Shown: one piece after another, positions 34,985-44,103 of the stretch
Layout of the letters: each line of letters starts with the position of its first letter
How positions within the stretch are numbered: position 1 is the stretch's first letter
Origin: Rhodococcus tukisamuensis NBRC 100609
Lineage (GTDB): Bacteria; Actinomycetota; Actinomycetes; Mycobacteriales; Mycobacteriaceae
Assembly: GCF_001894985.1 (NCBI RefSeq)
Contig: NZ_BCXG01000001.1
Coordinates: forward strand, 248,001 to 312,000
DNA: 64,000 nt
Direction: 5' to 3'
Notes under the pieces: model-generated
What the model was told of the DNA's origin: nothing
The model's input: only the letters and a program-made list of their open reading frames with translations
Database searches by the model: none
Made by a program: the position numbers and the translations under genes

Positions 34985-35857
34985 GTGCATCGGTATTCGA
35001 ACGGGCTGAAGACGGCCGGACTGCTGATCGGCATGTCGGCGCTGATCGTGTTCATCGGGGCGTTGTTCCGAAACCCGACGATCCTGCTCTTCTCGGTGCT
35101 GCTGGCCGTCGGCATGAACGCCTACGCGTACTTCAACAGCGACAAGCTGGCGCTCAAGGCCATGCACGCGCAGCCGATCACCGAGGTCGAGGCACCGGTC
35201 ATCTACAAGATCGTGCGGGAGCTGGCCACCACCGCGCACCAGCCGATGCCCCGGCTCTACATCAGCCCCACCGCGGCGCCGAACGCGTTCGCCACCGGCC
35301 GCAACCCGCGCAATGCGGCGGTCTGCTGCACCAGTGGCATCCTGCAGATCCTCGACGAGCGGGAGTTGCGTGCGGTGCTCGGGCACGAGCTCTCACATGT
35401 CTACAACCGCGACATCCTGATCTCGTCGGTGGCGGGTGCGATGGCCGCGGTGATCTCCGGCCTCGCCAACATGGCGATGTTCGCGTCGATGTTCGGTGGG
35501 CGCGGCGAGAACCGGCCGAACCCGCTCGCGCTGCTGCTGGTCTCGCTGCTCGGCCCGATCGCCGCGTCGGTCGTCAAGATGGCGGTCTCGCGTTCGCGGG
35601 AGTACCAGGCCGACCAGTCCGGCGCCGAGCTCTGTGGCGACCCGCTCGCCCTGGCCTCCGCGCTGCGAAAGCTCGAGCGTGGCGTGGCGGCGGCCCCGCT
35701 GGCCCCCGAGCCGAAGATCGCGGCGCAGTCGCACATGATGATCGCGAACCCGTTCCGGGCCGGCGACAAGATGAGCCGCATGTTCGCGACCCACCCGCCG
35801 ATGGCCGAGCGCATCGCCCGGCTCGAGGAGATGGCGGGTCGGCGGTTGCCCGACTGA
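34985..35857 (+). CDS. htpX: HtpX-type membrane metalloprotease
   Basis: This 290-residue M48 peptidase of the cytoplasmic membrane degrades misfolded membrane proteins. The zinc motif is HELSH (134-138) and the third ligand is Glu206 in [10 protein letters not shown]. There are membrane helices at about 10-30 and 33-50 and two more after the zinc motif. The GTG at 34985 is the start. Order grcC-htpX is as in M. tuberculosis (Rv0562-Rv0563). A strong hairpin closes the unit. Confidence 0.95.
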   Translation: MHRYSNGLKTAGLLIGMSALIVFIGALFRNPTILLFSVLLAVGMNAYAYFNSDKLALKAMHAQPITEVEAPVIYKIVRELATTAHQPMPRLYISPTAAPNAFATGRNPRNAAVCCTSGILQILDERELRAVLGHELSHVYNRDILISSVAGAMAAVISGLANMAMFASMFGGRGENRPNPLALLLVSLLGPIAASVVKMAVSRSREYQADQSGAELCGDPLALASALRKLERGVAAAPLAPEPKIAAQSHMMIANPFRAGDKMSRMFATHPPMAERIARLEEMAGRRLPD

Positions 35858-35865
35858 CGCCTGAC

Positions 35866-35914
35866 GCAGACAGGTCCGCCCGGACCCCCGAGGGGTCCGG
35901 GCGGACCTGTCTGC
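35866..35914. terminator. Very long hairpin between htpX and the yajQ homologue
   Basis: A perfect 23-bp stem (35866-35888 with 35892-35914) with a 3-nt loop separates two convergent genes. No U-run is present, but stem stability is extreme. Confidence 0.9.
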
Positions 35915-35941
35915 AACCGCCGTGCCGGCGCGTCGGGCGGG

Positions 35942-36433
35942 CTAGCGGTAGTTGACGAACTGCAGCGCGATGCCGAAGTCCTCACCCTTGAGCAGGGAGA
36001 TGATCGCCTGCAGGTCGTCACGCTTCTTGCTGCTCACGCGCAGCTCCTCGCCCTGGATCTGGGCCTTGACGCCCTTGGGGCCCTCGTCGCGGATCTTCTT
36101 CGAGATCTTCTTCGCGTTCTCGGAGCTGATGCCCTGCACGAGGGTGCCGGTCAGCTTGTAGATCTTCCCGGACTGCGCGGGCTCGCCGGCGTCGAACGCC
36201 TTGAGCGAGATGTCCCGCCGGATCAGCTTCTCCTTGAACACGTCGAGGGCCGCGACCAGTCGCTCCTCCGTGTCCGCGGTGATGGTGATGGCCTCCTCGC
36301 CGGACCAGTCGATGCTCGCACCGGTGTTGCGGAAGTCGAATCGCGTCGACAGCTCCTTTCCGGCCTGGTGCAGCGCGTTGTCAACTTCCTGCCGGTCAAC
36401 CTTGCTCACCACATCGAAGGACGAATCCGCCAC
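35942..36433 (-). CDS. yajQ: YajQ-family nucleotide-binding protein
   Basis: This 163-residue cytoplasmic protein consists of two RNP-like ferredoxin-fold domains. It begins [19 protein letters not shown] and ends [19 protein letters not shown], both hallmarks of the family. YajQ proteins bind nucleotides (c-di-GMP in some plant pathogens) or RNA; no role is proven in actinomycetes. The GTG at 36433 follows AGGAG at a 5-nt spacing. Position corresponds to M. tuberculosis Rv0566c, near htpX. Confidence 0.93.
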   Translation of the reverse strand: MADSSFDVVSKVDRQEVDNALHQAGKELSTRFDFRNTGASIDWSGEEAITITADTEERLVAALDVFKEKLIRRDISLKAFDAGEPAQSGKIYKLTGTLVQGISSENAKKISKKIRDEGPKGVKAQIQGEELRVSSKKRDDLQAIISLLKGEDFGIALQFVNYR

Positions 36434-36503
36434 GACAACTCCTAGTTCTCGAACAACCCCCGGACCCGACGCCGGGGCGTGAGAACCCACGATATCCACC
36501 CGG

Positions 36504-36535
36504 TTTGCATTTACCCTCCCCGGTCGTTGTATTCT
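36504..36535 (+). promoter_or_regulatory. Possible promoter of the tRNA-Tyr/Thr/Met cluster
   Basis: TTTGCA (36504-36509) and a -10-like GTTGTATTCT (36526-36535) precede tRNA-Tyr by about 66 bp. The same 10-mer occurs upstream of rpoB at 54808-54817. Spacing depends on which hexamer is taken, so this is tentative. Confidence 0.35.
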
Positions 36536-36601
36536 TCTCAACGCGTCAGGGAAGACCAGCGGGCCGGCAACGGTCAGCAGGTACTACCCTGGATGACACC
36601 A

Positions 36602-36684
36602 GGCAGGTTGCCCGAGCGGCCAATGGGAGCGGACTGTAAATCCGTCGGCTTATGCCTACGTAGGTTCGAATCCTACACCTGCCA
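36602..36684 (+). tRNA. tRNA-Tyr (GTA)
   Basis: This 83-nt class II tRNA has a 7-bp acceptor stem (GGCAGGT with ACCTGCC), a GTA anticodon in CTGTAAA, a long variable arm and a GGTTCGAATCC T-arm. CCA is not encoded. Confidence 0.96.
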
Positions 36685-36831
36685 CACCTGGGTCCCGGTG
36701 AGCGCAAGCTCGCCGGGGCTCGGTGGTTAGACAGTTTGAAAATGGCTCCTCACCAGCCGATTTGGTACTCGGAGCCGAGACTGTGTAACCTCTTGGAGGC
36801 TTCAACGCACAGACAAAGTGCAGCGAAGCAC

Positions 36832-36904
36832 GCCCCCTTAGCTCAGTCGGCAGAGCGTTTCCATGGTAAGGAAAAGGTCAACGGTTCGATTCCGTTAGGG
36901 GGCT
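36832..36904 (+). tRNA. tRNA-Thr (GGT)
   Basis: This 73-nt tRNA has an acceptor pairing GCCCCCT with AGGGGGC, a GGT anticodon in the loop ATGGTAA, and an intact T-arm. It lies 147 bp after tRNA-Tyr and in front of tRNA-Met, as thrT-metT in M. tuberculosis. CCA is not encoded. Confidence 0.96.
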
Positions 36905-36945
36905 CGCTGGATTGGGTGCCTATTAGACTGGCATCGATGCACCGA

Positions 36946-37018
36946 GGCGGTGTAGCTCAGTTGGTAGAGCAAACGACTCATAATCGTTGTGTCGCCGGTT
37001 CAAGTCCGGCCATCGCTA
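36946..37018 (+). tRNA. tRNA-Met (CAT)
   Basis: This 73-nt tRNA has the CAT anticodon in loop CTCATAA and a Watson-Crick-like first acceptor pair region (GGCGGTG with CATCGCT, including two wobble pairs). This marks it as an elongator rather than an initiator. CCA is not encoded. Confidence 0.93.
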
Positions 37019-37084
37019 CACAAATGACACAAGGCAACACACCCTGATTGATCCCGATCAGATTCACCCGAAAGAAGGCATACC

Positions 37085-37249
37085 GTGGCCTCGACTGACG
37101 TTCGACCCAAGATCACCTTGGCCTGCGACGTATGCAAGCACCGCAACTACATCACGAAGAAGAACCGGCGCAACGATCCGGATCGCCTCGAGATCAAGAA
37201 GTTCTGCCCCAACTGCGGAACGCATCAGGCGCATCGCGAATCCAAGTAG
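37085..37249 (+). CDS. rpmG: 50S ribosomal protein L33, zinc-binding form
   Basis: This 54-residue ribosomal protein of the large subunit starts at GTG 37085 after AAAGAAGG. It keeps both zinc Cys pairs (CDVC and CPNC), so it is the C+ form expected to be replaced by a Cys-free paralogue under zinc limitation. Typical family text is [19 protein letters not shown]. Position between tRNA-Met and hadA equals rpmG2 (Rv0634B). A strong intrinsic terminator follows. Confidence 0.96.
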   Translation: MASTDVRPKITLACDVCKHRNYITKKNRRNDPDRLEIKKFCPNCGTHQAHRESK

Positions 37250-37254
37250 TCTTC

Positions 37255-37299
37255 ATCGCGTGCCCCGCAGATTTCATCGCGGGGCACGCGATTTTTTTT
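37255..37299 (+). terminator. Intrinsic terminator of rpmG
   Basis: A 14-bp perfect stem (37255-37268 with 37279-37292) is followed by eight T. Apart from a short T4 after rplL, this is the only clear U-tract terminator found in the window. Confidence 0.93.
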
Positions 37300-37309
37300 G
37301 GGGTGTCGA

Positions 37310-37382
37310 CGCAGGCGCGACGGTGACACCGCGACCCGATCCGATTCTGTTGGGGGTCGCCGGTCACCGTCGCGTTCCTGCG
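37310..37382. other. Long interrupted inverted repeat upstream of hadA
   Basis: CGCAGG-c-GCGACGGTGAC (37310-37327) pairs with GTCACCGTCGC-gtt-CCTGCG (37363-37382), giving 17 paired bases with an internal loop and a 35-nt apical loop. It ends 26 nt before the hadA start and may be a structured leader or a double operator. Confidence 0.5.
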
Positions 37383-37408
37383 TCCAGTGCAGATAGGGTG
37401 CTAATTCG

Positions 37409-37864
37409 GTGAAACTGACTCCTGATCTCGTTGGCCTGCACCACAGGTTCAGCGACTACTACGAGGTCGGCCGCGAGAAGGTCCGCGAGTACGCGCGTGC
37501 AGTCAAGAGCGACGACCCGGCGTACCGGGACGAGTCCGCGGCCGCCGAACTCGGCTACGACGGACTGGTCGCGCCGCTGACCTTCATCTCGGTGTTCGGG
37601 TTCCTCGCTCAGGAGGAGTTCTTCAAGGCGATGGAGGTCGAGCTCGACCTCAGCCGCATCCTGCACACCGACCAGCGCCTGGTGTTCCACCGTCCGATCA
37701 AGGTCGGTGACCGGCTGTACTGCGACGTGTACGTCGACTCGCTCCGCACGATGGGCGGCAGCGACATCATCGTCACCCGCAATGACATCACCGACCAGAA
37801 CGGTGAACTGGTGCAGACCACGTACACGACCCTGATGGGCCGGCACGTCGAGGAGGGCGAGTGA
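37409..37864 (+). CDS. hadA: (3R)-hydroxyacyl-ACP dehydratase subunit HadA
   Basis: This 151-residue hotdog-fold (MaoC-like) subunit of the FAS-II dehydratase acts in mycolic acid chain extension. HadA supplies structure and acyl-chain binding; the catalytic His/Asp come from HadB. Landmarks are YYEVGREKVREYARAVKSDDP and LVAPLTFISVFGFLAQEEFF. The GTG at 37409 is the start. The stop overlaps the hadB start (TGATG), so the two subunits are co-translated. M. tuberculosis Rv0635 is 158 aa. Confidence 0.94.
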   Translation: MKLTPDLVGLHHRFSDYYEVGREKVREYARAVKSDDPAYRDESAAAELGYDGLVAPLTFISVFGFLAQEEFFKAMEVELDLSRILHTDQRLVFHRPIKVGDRLYCDVYVDSLRTMGGSDIIVTRNDITDQNGELVQTTYTTLMGRHVEEGE

Positions 37865-38292
37865 TGGCGGTACGCACGTTCGGCGAGATCGCGGCCGGCG
37901 AGGAGTTGCCGGAGAAGTCCGTCAAGCTCACCCGGTCCGACCTGGTGCAGTACGCGGGCGTGTCCGGTGACCCGAACCCGATCCACTGGGACGACGCCGT
38001 CGCACAGGCGGTCGGCCTGCCGACCGCGGTCGCGCACGGCATGCTCACCATGGGCATCGGGGCCGGCTACGTGACCGAGTGGGTCGGCGACCCCGGCGCC
38101 GTCGTCGAGTACAACGTGCGCTTCACCAGCCCCGTTTTCGTGCCCAACGACGGCGTTGGCGCGGAGATCCTCCTGACGGGTAAGGTTCGTTCGGTAGATG
38201 ACGACACGCAGACAGCCGTCATTGCTATCGTGGCTAAGGTAGACGAGAAGAAGATCTTCGGACGGGCCACTGCGACCGTGCGATTTGGCTGA
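37864..38292 (+). CDS. hadB: (3R)-hydroxyacyl-ACP dehydratase catalytic subunit HadB
   Basis: This 142-residue catalytic hotdog subunit has the hydratase-2 motif YAGVSGDPNPIHWDD, with Asp and His as the catalytic pair. AVAHGMLTMGIGAGYV follows. Length equals M. tuberculosis HadB (Rv0636). ATG 37864 overlaps the hadA stop; GTG 37861 is possible. No hadC gene follows: the next 200 bp hold a promoter region and tRNA-Trp. HadAB alone should support shorter mycolates, by analogy with studies of HadAB versus HadBC. Confidence 0.95.
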   Translation: MAVRTFGEIAAGEELPEKSVKLTRSDLVQYAGVSGDPNPIHWDDAVAQAVGLPTAVAHGMLTMGIGAGYVTEWVGDPGAVVEYNVRFTSPVFVPNDGVGAEILLTGKVRSVDDDTQTAVIAIVAKVDEKKIFGRATATVRFG

Positions 38293-38304
38293 GTATCCAG
38301 CCGA

Positions 38305-38334
38305 TTGGGTTGTTCGGCTACCGTGAAGTACACT
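38305..38334 (+). promoter_or_regulatory. Possible promoter for tRNA-Trp/secE/nusG
   Basis: TTGGGT (38305-38310) and TACACT (38329-38334) are separated by 18 bp in the 197-bp gap after hadB. The match to consensus is moderate. Confidence 0.35.
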
Positions 38335-38489
38335 GAGATTTCTGGGATTACTCAGCACTGCGCGCTGCCCTACGGTGCCGGTTCGGGCCGATGAGGGTGG
38401 CGCGCGCGTTGTGTGGTCACAGAGTGGTTGACCGGTTCGGATCGTGACGGCTCGAATGCCGTGACGATGCGAATGCGCCGGCCAACCAA

Positions 38490-38562
<73 letters not shown>

Positions 38563-38594
38563 CCCTGGATGCCAGCAACTGAGAGGATCTACGG

Positions 38595-39014
38595 GTGAGC
38601 GAAGATCGCGGAAAGGCCGATAGTGCGGCGGGGTCCTCGGACCGCGAAGCCAGTGTCGACGCGAACGCTCACGCACCGGAGACCTCGAAGCCGACTGGCA
38701 AGCGTCCGGGACGACGTAGCCGCGCCGCGGGCGCAGCAACGGACACCGTCGCCGTGACGACCGGCTCCGCGGCCGCACACAAGCCCGCCGCGAAGAAGTC
38801 GAAGGCTGACGCACCGCGCAAGGAGAATCTCTTCAAGCGCCTGCGTAAGTTCCTGCGCGAGGTCATGTCGGAGCTCCGCAAGGTGATCTGGCCGAACCGC
38901 AAGCAGATGATCACCTACACCACGATTGTCCTGGTCTTCGTCTCCTTCATGGTGGCGTATGTCTTCGGATTGGACCTGGCGTTCATCAGGGGCGTCAGGT
39001 GGCTGTTCGGCTGA
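38595..39014 (+). CDS. secE: Preprotein translocase subunit SecE
   Basis: This essential single-span subunit of the SecYEG channel has 139 residues from GTG 38595. The conserved C-terminal part carries FLREVMSELRKVIWPNRKQM, the amphipathic helix that clamps SecY, and one membrane helix (about 108-130). The first 75 residues are a long, disordered Ala/Lys/Ser-rich extension typical of actinobacteria. The gene is followed by nusG, the near-universal order. Confidence 0.95.
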   Translation: MSEDRGKADSAAGSSDREASVDANAHAPETSKPTGKRPGRRSRAAGAATDTVAVTTGSAAAHKPAAKKSKADAPRKENLFKRLRKFLREVMSELRKVIWPNRKQMITYTTIVLVFVSFMVAYVFGLDLAFIRGVRWLFG

Positions 39015-39037
39015 CCCCGGACACAGAAATGCAATGA

Positions 39038-39892
<855 letters not shown>

Positions 39893-39965
39893 CGGGTTCG
39901 AAGGTCGCGCCCCACACACTTGCACTGCAGCAAGAAACACAACCAGCAAGAAATTAGGAACGAAG

Positions 39966-40400
39966 ATGCCCCCCAAGAAGAAGAAGCTCGCAGGGCTCAT
40001 CAAGCTCCAGATCCAGGCCGGTCAGGCTAACCCTGCCCCGCCCGTGGGTCCCGCGCTTGGTCAGCACGGCGTGAACATCATGGAGTTCTGCAAGGCCTAC
40101 AACGCGGCGACCGAGTCGCAGCGCGGCAATGTGATCCCCGTGGAGATCTCCGTCTACGAGGACCGGACCTTCGACTTCAAGTTGAAGACCCCTCCGGCCG
40201 CCAAGCTGCTGCTCAAGGCCGCTGGTGTGCAGAAGGGCTCCGGCGAGCCGCACAAGACCAAGGTCGCCACGGTGACCATGGACCAGGTGCGCGAGATCGC
40301 GAAGACCAAGGCTGAAGACCTCAACGCGAACGACCTCGACCAGGCCGCGAAGATCATCGCCGGCACCGCCCGCTCCATGGGCATCACGGTCGAAGGTTAA
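39966..40400 (+). CDS. rplK: 50S ribosomal protein L11
   Basis: This 144-residue protein of the GTPase-associated centre binds 23S rRNA and release/elongation factors. The N-terminal domain has [20 protein letters not shown], and the RNA-binding C-terminal domain ends [16 protein letters not shown]. The ATG at 39966 follows TTAGGA. It lies 73 bp after nusG in the usual operon. Confidence 0.97.
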
Positions 40401-40504
40401 GAACTCCAGCACGCGTGGGAGGGCCTGCCAGGCCCGCTACCACAACTGAACCATTCACCACTGCAGTCGGTCACACACTGTGGTGAGAAGTTAGGACAGA
40501 ACAA

Positions 40505-41221
40505 ATGGCAAAGCGCAGCAAGGCGTACCTCGCCGCCGCCGAGAAGGTCGACCCGAACAAGCTTTACAGCCCGCTGCAGGCTACGAAGCTTGCGAAGGAG
40601 ACCTCTTCGTCGAAGATGGACGCGACCGTCGAGGTCGCCGTTCGCCTGGGCGTCGATCCCCGCAAGGCGGACCAGATGGTCCGTGGCACCGTCAACCTCC
40701 CGCACGGCACCGGTAAGACCGCCCGTGTGATCGTGTTCGCCGTCGGCGAGAAGGCCGCCGAGGCCGAGGCCGCCGGTGCCGACGCAGTCGGTGCCGAGGA
40801 CCTGATCGAGCGCATCCAGGGCGGTTGGCTGGACTTCGACGCCGCGATCGCCACCCCCGATCAGATGGCCAAGGTCGGCCGCATCGCCCGCGTCCTCGGA
40901 CCGCGTGGCCTGATGCCGAACCCGAAGACGGGCACCGTCACGGCCGACGTGACCAAGGCTGTCAACGAGATCAAGGGCGGAAAGATCAACTTCCGCGTCG
41001 ACAAGCAGGCCAACCTGCACTTCGTGATCGGCAAGGCGTCCTTCGACGACGCCCAGCTGGTGGAGAACTACGGCGCCGCACTGGACGAGATCCTGCGTGC
41101 GAAGCCGTCCTCCGCGAAGGGCCGGTACGTCAAGAAGGTCACCGTTTCGACCACCACCGGACCGGGCATCCCGGTGGATCCGAACCGGACCCGCAACCTC
41201 CTCGAGGATGCTGCCGAGTAA
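40505..41221 (+). CDS. rplA: 50S ribosomal protein L1
   Basis: This 238-residue L1-stalk protein acts in E-site tRNA movement and often represses its own operon. Hallmarks are [21 protein letters not shown] and [15 protein letters not shown]. The ATG at 40505 is the start; a hairpin follows within 20 bp. A gap of 519 bp then separates it from rplJ. Confidence 0.97.
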   Translation: MAKRSKAYLAAAEKVDPNKLYSPLQATKLAKETSSSKMDATVEVAVRLGVDPRKADQMVRGTVNLPHGTGKTARVIVFAVGEKAAEAEAAGADAVGAEDLIERIQGGWLDFDAAIATPDQMAKVGRIARVLGPRGLMPNPKTGTVTADVTKAVNEIKGGKINFRVDKQANLHFVIGKASFDDAQLVENYGAALDEILRAKPSSAKGRYVKKVTVSTTTGPGIPVDPNRTRNLLEDAAE

Positions 41222-41237
41222 GTCTCGACATTTCGCC

Positions 41238-41270
41238 AAGGGCCGGTGGGGTTTCTTCCCACCGGCCCTT
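41238..41270 (+). terminator. Hairpin terminator after rplA
   Basis: A perfect 13-bp stem (41238-41250 with 41258-41270) with a GTTTCTT loop lies 17 nt after the rplA stop. Only TT and weak T-content follow. Confidence 0.85.
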
Positions 41271-41740
41271 CTGGCGTTGTCTGGGCCGTCGGCCACTACC
41301 GGCGGTCGGAGCGGCGCGTGTCGTCCCAGCCCGGCACGTCGTCCCAGCCCGGCACCGGCCCGGCCCTTGCGCCGCCGGCGCTTTGTCGCCGCTGATCGTG
41401 AGGTGCCTCACATCGGGGCCCGATGGCACCCGGCCGTTTTGGAGTTCGGTTGCGGCGTCGGGTACCGTGACCCGAAGAGTTCGAGAGCTATTTCGAGTTC
41501 ACCCCAAGAAGTTCTACCCAAGACCGTTGGTCATCGGTGCCGCTCGCGGCATCGGTTGAAGGTTCGGGACATGCCCGACGACCCACGCAGGAGGACGAGG
41601 CAGGGGAGTGAGTGTCCGGCGCAAGCCGGTGCGGATCTCCTCGTGTACGCCCCGTGTGCCCTGCACCGGGGCGTTTTGCATGTTGTGGCCACGCCTGCAC
41701 GGCAGGCGCACCAACACGATGTCACGAGAGGAGGCGAAGT
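41271..41740 (+). promoter_or_regulatory. rplJ upstream region with putative L10 leader
   Basis: No gene is seen in this 470-bp stretch. The first 300 bp show nothing I can assign. From about 41570 the RNA can fold: CACGCAGGAGGACGAGG-type sequence can pair with TCTCCTCGTG near 41636, and ACGCCCCG (41647-41654) pairs with CGGGGCGT (41667-41674) just before TTTT. This mix of a 5' structure and a terminator-like hairpin 66 nt before rplJ fits the L10(L12)4-binding autoregulatory leader known upstream of rplJL. Boundaries are uncertain. Confidence 0.55.
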
Positions 41741-42301
41741 ATGGCAAAGCCCGAAAAGGTCACCGCGATCGCGGAGATCGCTGAGCAGTTCAAGGGTTCG
41801 ACTGCCGCCGTGATCACGGAATACCGTGGTCTGTCGGTGACCAGTCTGACGCAGCTGCGTCGTGCGCTCGGAGCAGGCGCTACCTACTCCGTCGCCAAGA
41901 ACACCCTGGTCAAGCGTGCCGCCGCTGAGGCGGGCGTCGAGGGCCTTGACGACCTGTTCGTCGGACCGACCGCCATTGCATTCATCAAGGGCGAGCCGGT
42001 CGACGCTGCGAAGGCCATTAAGGCCTTCGCGAAGGACAACAAGGCGCTCGTCATCAAGGGCGGCTACATGGACGGCGCTGCGCTGTCCGTGGACGAGGTC
42101 AACAGGATCGCGGACCTCGAGTCCCGCGAGATCCTGCTGGCCAAGCTTGCCGGCGCAATGAAGGGCAACTTGGCAAAGGCCGCTGGCCTGTTCAACGCCC
42201 CCGCATCGCAGATGGCCCGTCTGGCCGCCGCGCTGCAGGAGAAGAAGGCGGCCGAAGGCGGAGCTGTCGAAGCTCCCGCCGAGGCTGCTGCCGAAAGCTG
42301 A
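41741..42301 (+). CDS. rplJ: 50S ribosomal protein L10
   Basis: This 186-residue stalk base protein binds L7/L12 dimers through its C-terminal helix and anchors them to 23S rRNA. Typical segments are [28 protein letters not shown] and [12 protein letters not shown]. The Ala/Glu-rich C-terminus holds the L12-binding helix. The ATG at 41741 follows GAGAGGAGG. It is probably autoregulated through the structured leader upstream. Confidence 0.96.
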   Translation: MAKPEKVTAIAEIAEQFKGSTAAVITEYRGLSVTSLTQLRRALGAGATYSVAKNTLVKRAAAEAGVEGLDDLFVGPTAIAFIKGEPVDAAKAIKAFAKDNKALVIKGGYMDGAALSVDEVNRIADLESREILLAKLAGAMKGNLAKAAGLFNAPASQMARLAAALQEKKAAEGGAVEAPAEAAAES

Positions 42302-42379
42302 TCCGCACCCGCGCATCACTGCTGCAAACCCGCCCGGTCGCGGATCAGCGACATGGGACTTACAGGAAGGACCGCCATC

Positions 42380-42769
42380 ATGGCGAAGCTCACCACCGAA
42401 GAGTTGCTGGACCAGTTCAAGGAGCTCACCCTCCTCGAGCTCTCTGAGTTCGTGAAGGCGTTCGAGGAGACCTTCGAGGTCACCGCCGCTGCGCCGGTCG
42501 CCGTTGCCGTTGCCGGTGCCCCGGCCGCTGGTGGCGCCGACGCCGCTGAGGAGCAGGACGAGTTCGACGTCGTCCTCGAGTCGGCTGGCGACAAGAAGAT
42601 CCAGGTCATCAAGGTCGTCCGTGAGGTCGTCTCCGGTCTGGGTCTGAAGGAGGCCAAGGACCTCGTCGAGGGCGCGCCGAAGGCCATCCTGGAGAAGGTT
42701 GCCAAGGACGCCGCTGAGGCCGCCAAGGAGAAGCTCGAGGCTGCCGGCGCCACCATCACCGTCAAGTAA
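42380..42769 (+). CDS. rplL: 50S ribosomal protein L7/L12
   Basis: This 129-residue stalk protein recruits translation factors. It has an N-terminal dimer domain ([20 protein letters not shown]), an Ala/Val/Gly hinge and a C-terminal factor-binding domain ([22 protein letters not shown]). The ATG at 42380 follows AGGAAGG. It lies 78 bp after rplJ and ends before a strong terminator, so rpoBC is not in this transcript. Confidence 0.97.
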   Translation: MAKLTTEELLDQFKELTLLELSEFVKAFEETFEVTAAAPVAVAVAGAPAAGGADAAEEQDEFDVVLESAGDKKIQVIKVVREVVSGLGLKEAKDLVEGAPKAILEKVAKDAAEAAKEKLEAAGATITVK

Positions 42770-42803
42770 GACGGTTTTGTAGCGCCTTGGTTCCAAGGCT
42801 TTG

Positions 42804-42844
42804 AAGAGGGCCGTTCCCCGTTCGTCGGGGAGCGGCCCTCTTTT
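42804..42844 (+). terminator. Terminator after rplL
   Basis: A 15-bp stem (42806-42820 with 42826-42840, one G-T pair), extended by A-T pairs, with a 5-nt loop is followed by TTTT. It separates the rplJL unit from the mce operon. Confidence 0.92.
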
Positions 42845-42867
42845 GTCGTCTCAGTTGACGTACCGCC

Positions 42868-42886
42868 TGTTGACGTGACGTCAACA
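42868..42886. promoter_or_regulatory. Perfect 19-bp palindrome upstream of the mkl-mce operon
   Basis: TGTTGACGT-G-ACGTCAACA has 9-bp perfect arms around one base. A third half-site, GTTGACGT, lies at 42854-42861. It is 164 bp before mkl and after the rplL terminator, so it is well placed to be the operator of an mce repressor of the GntR/FadR or TetR type. Confidence 0.65.
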
Positions 42887-43050
42887 TGGCGCTGTTTCGC
42901 CGGCCGGCGCCGCGGGTCTGTCGAAACGACGGTCTTGTGGGGTGACCTTACTCGTGAGTAGTATCGCGAGTCTTGGTTGCCACATCGATGCGATACAGTG
43001 ACCCAACCCACAATGGGTCCGGTGTGCCGAAATAAGCGTGGAGGTTAGCG

Positions 43051-44094
43051 GTGGGAGTAGAGGTCTCGGTCGAGGGGCTTACCAAGTCCTTTGGAACTCA
43101 GAAGATCTGGCAGGACGTCTCGTTGACGTTGCCGGCCGGTGAGGTCAGCGCGCTGCTGGGTCCCTCAGGTACCGGTAAGTCGGTCTTCCTGAAGTCGCTG
43201 ATCGGTCTGCTCCGACCGGAAGAGGGCTCGATTGTCATCGACGGCACGGACATCCTCCAGTGCAGTTCGAAGGAGCTCTACGAGATCCGGAAGATGTTCG
43301 GCGTCCTGTTCCAGGACGGCGCGCTGTTCGGGTCGATGAACCTGTTCGACAACGTCGCCTTCCCGCTGCGTGAGCACACGAGGAAGTCCGAGTCCGAGAT
43401 CCGCAAGATCGTCATGGAGAAGCTGGATCTCAACGGCTTGATCGGCGCCGAGACGAAGCTCCCCGGCGAGATCTCCGGTGGTATGCGCAAGCGCGCCGGC
43501 CTGGCGAGGGCGTTGGTCCTCGATCCGGAGATCATCCTGGTCGACGAGCCGGACTCCGGCCTGGACCCGGTCCGCACCACCTACCTCTCGCAGCTGTTGA
43601 TCGACATCAACGCGCAGATCGACGCGACGATTCTGATCGTCACGCACAACATCAACCTGGCCCGGACGGTGCCCGACAACCTCGGCATGCTCTTCCGCAA
43701 GCACCTGGTGATGTTCGGCCCCCGCGAGGTGCTGCTGACCAGTGAGGAGCCGGTGGTCAAGCAGTTCCTCAACGGCAGCAAGATCGGCCCCATCGGCATG
43801 TCGGAGGAGAAGGACGACGCGCAGATGGCCCAGGAGCAGGCCCTCGTCGACGCCGGCCACCACCACGGCGGCACCGAGGACGTCAGTGGCGTGGTCCGCC
43901 AGATGCAGGCGACCCCCGGGCTCCCTGTTCGCCAGGCCGTCGGCCGTCGGCAGGCGCGGGTGCGGGAGATCCTGCACACGCTGCCGCCCGAGGCGCAGCA
44001 GGAGATCCTGGTGAGCCTGAACGAGGACCAGACCGTGGTGATGCCCGCGTACGACGGCTACGGTGCGCAGTCGCCGGCCGGGTACAACGGGTAG
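43051..44094 (+). CDS. mkl: Mce transporter ATPase (MceG/Mkl)
   Basis: This 347-residue cytoplasmic ATPase powers Mce lipid importers. Walker A is GPSGTGKSV, the signature is ISGGMRKRAGLARAL, Walker B is IILVDEPDSGLDP, and the switch is VTHNINL. LFQDGALFGSMNLFDNV is typical of MlaF/Mkl ATPases. After the ABC core (about 250 residues) a 95-residue C-terminal extension follows. The GTG at 43051 is 6 nt after GGAGG. In mycobacteria mkl is an orphan serving several mce loci; here it heads the operon directly, 9 bp before yrbEA. Confidence 0.95.
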   Translation: MGVEVSVEGLTKSFGTQKIWQDVSLTLPAGEVSALLGPSGTGKSVFLKSLIGLLRPEEGSIVIDGTDILQCSSKELYEIRKMFGVLFQDGALFGSMNLFDNVAFPLREHTRKSESEIRKIVMEKLDLNGLIGAETKLPGEISGGMRKRAGLARALVLDPEIILVDEPDSGLDPVRTTYLSQLLIDINAQIDATILIVTHNINLARTVPDNLGMLFRKHLVMFGPREVLLTSEEPVVKQFLNGSKIGPIGMSEEKDDAQMAQEQALVDAGHHHGGTEDVSGVVRQMQATPGLPVRQAVGRRQARVREILHTLPPEAQQEILVSLNEDQTVVMPAYDGYGAQSPAGYNG

Positions 44095-44103
44095 CACGCA
44101 TCG

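Noticed and set aside
42951-43000. mkl promoter hexamers (TTGGTT/TACAGT)
   Set aside because: The best pair is spaced 15 bp and matches consensus poorly, so no promoter position was called.
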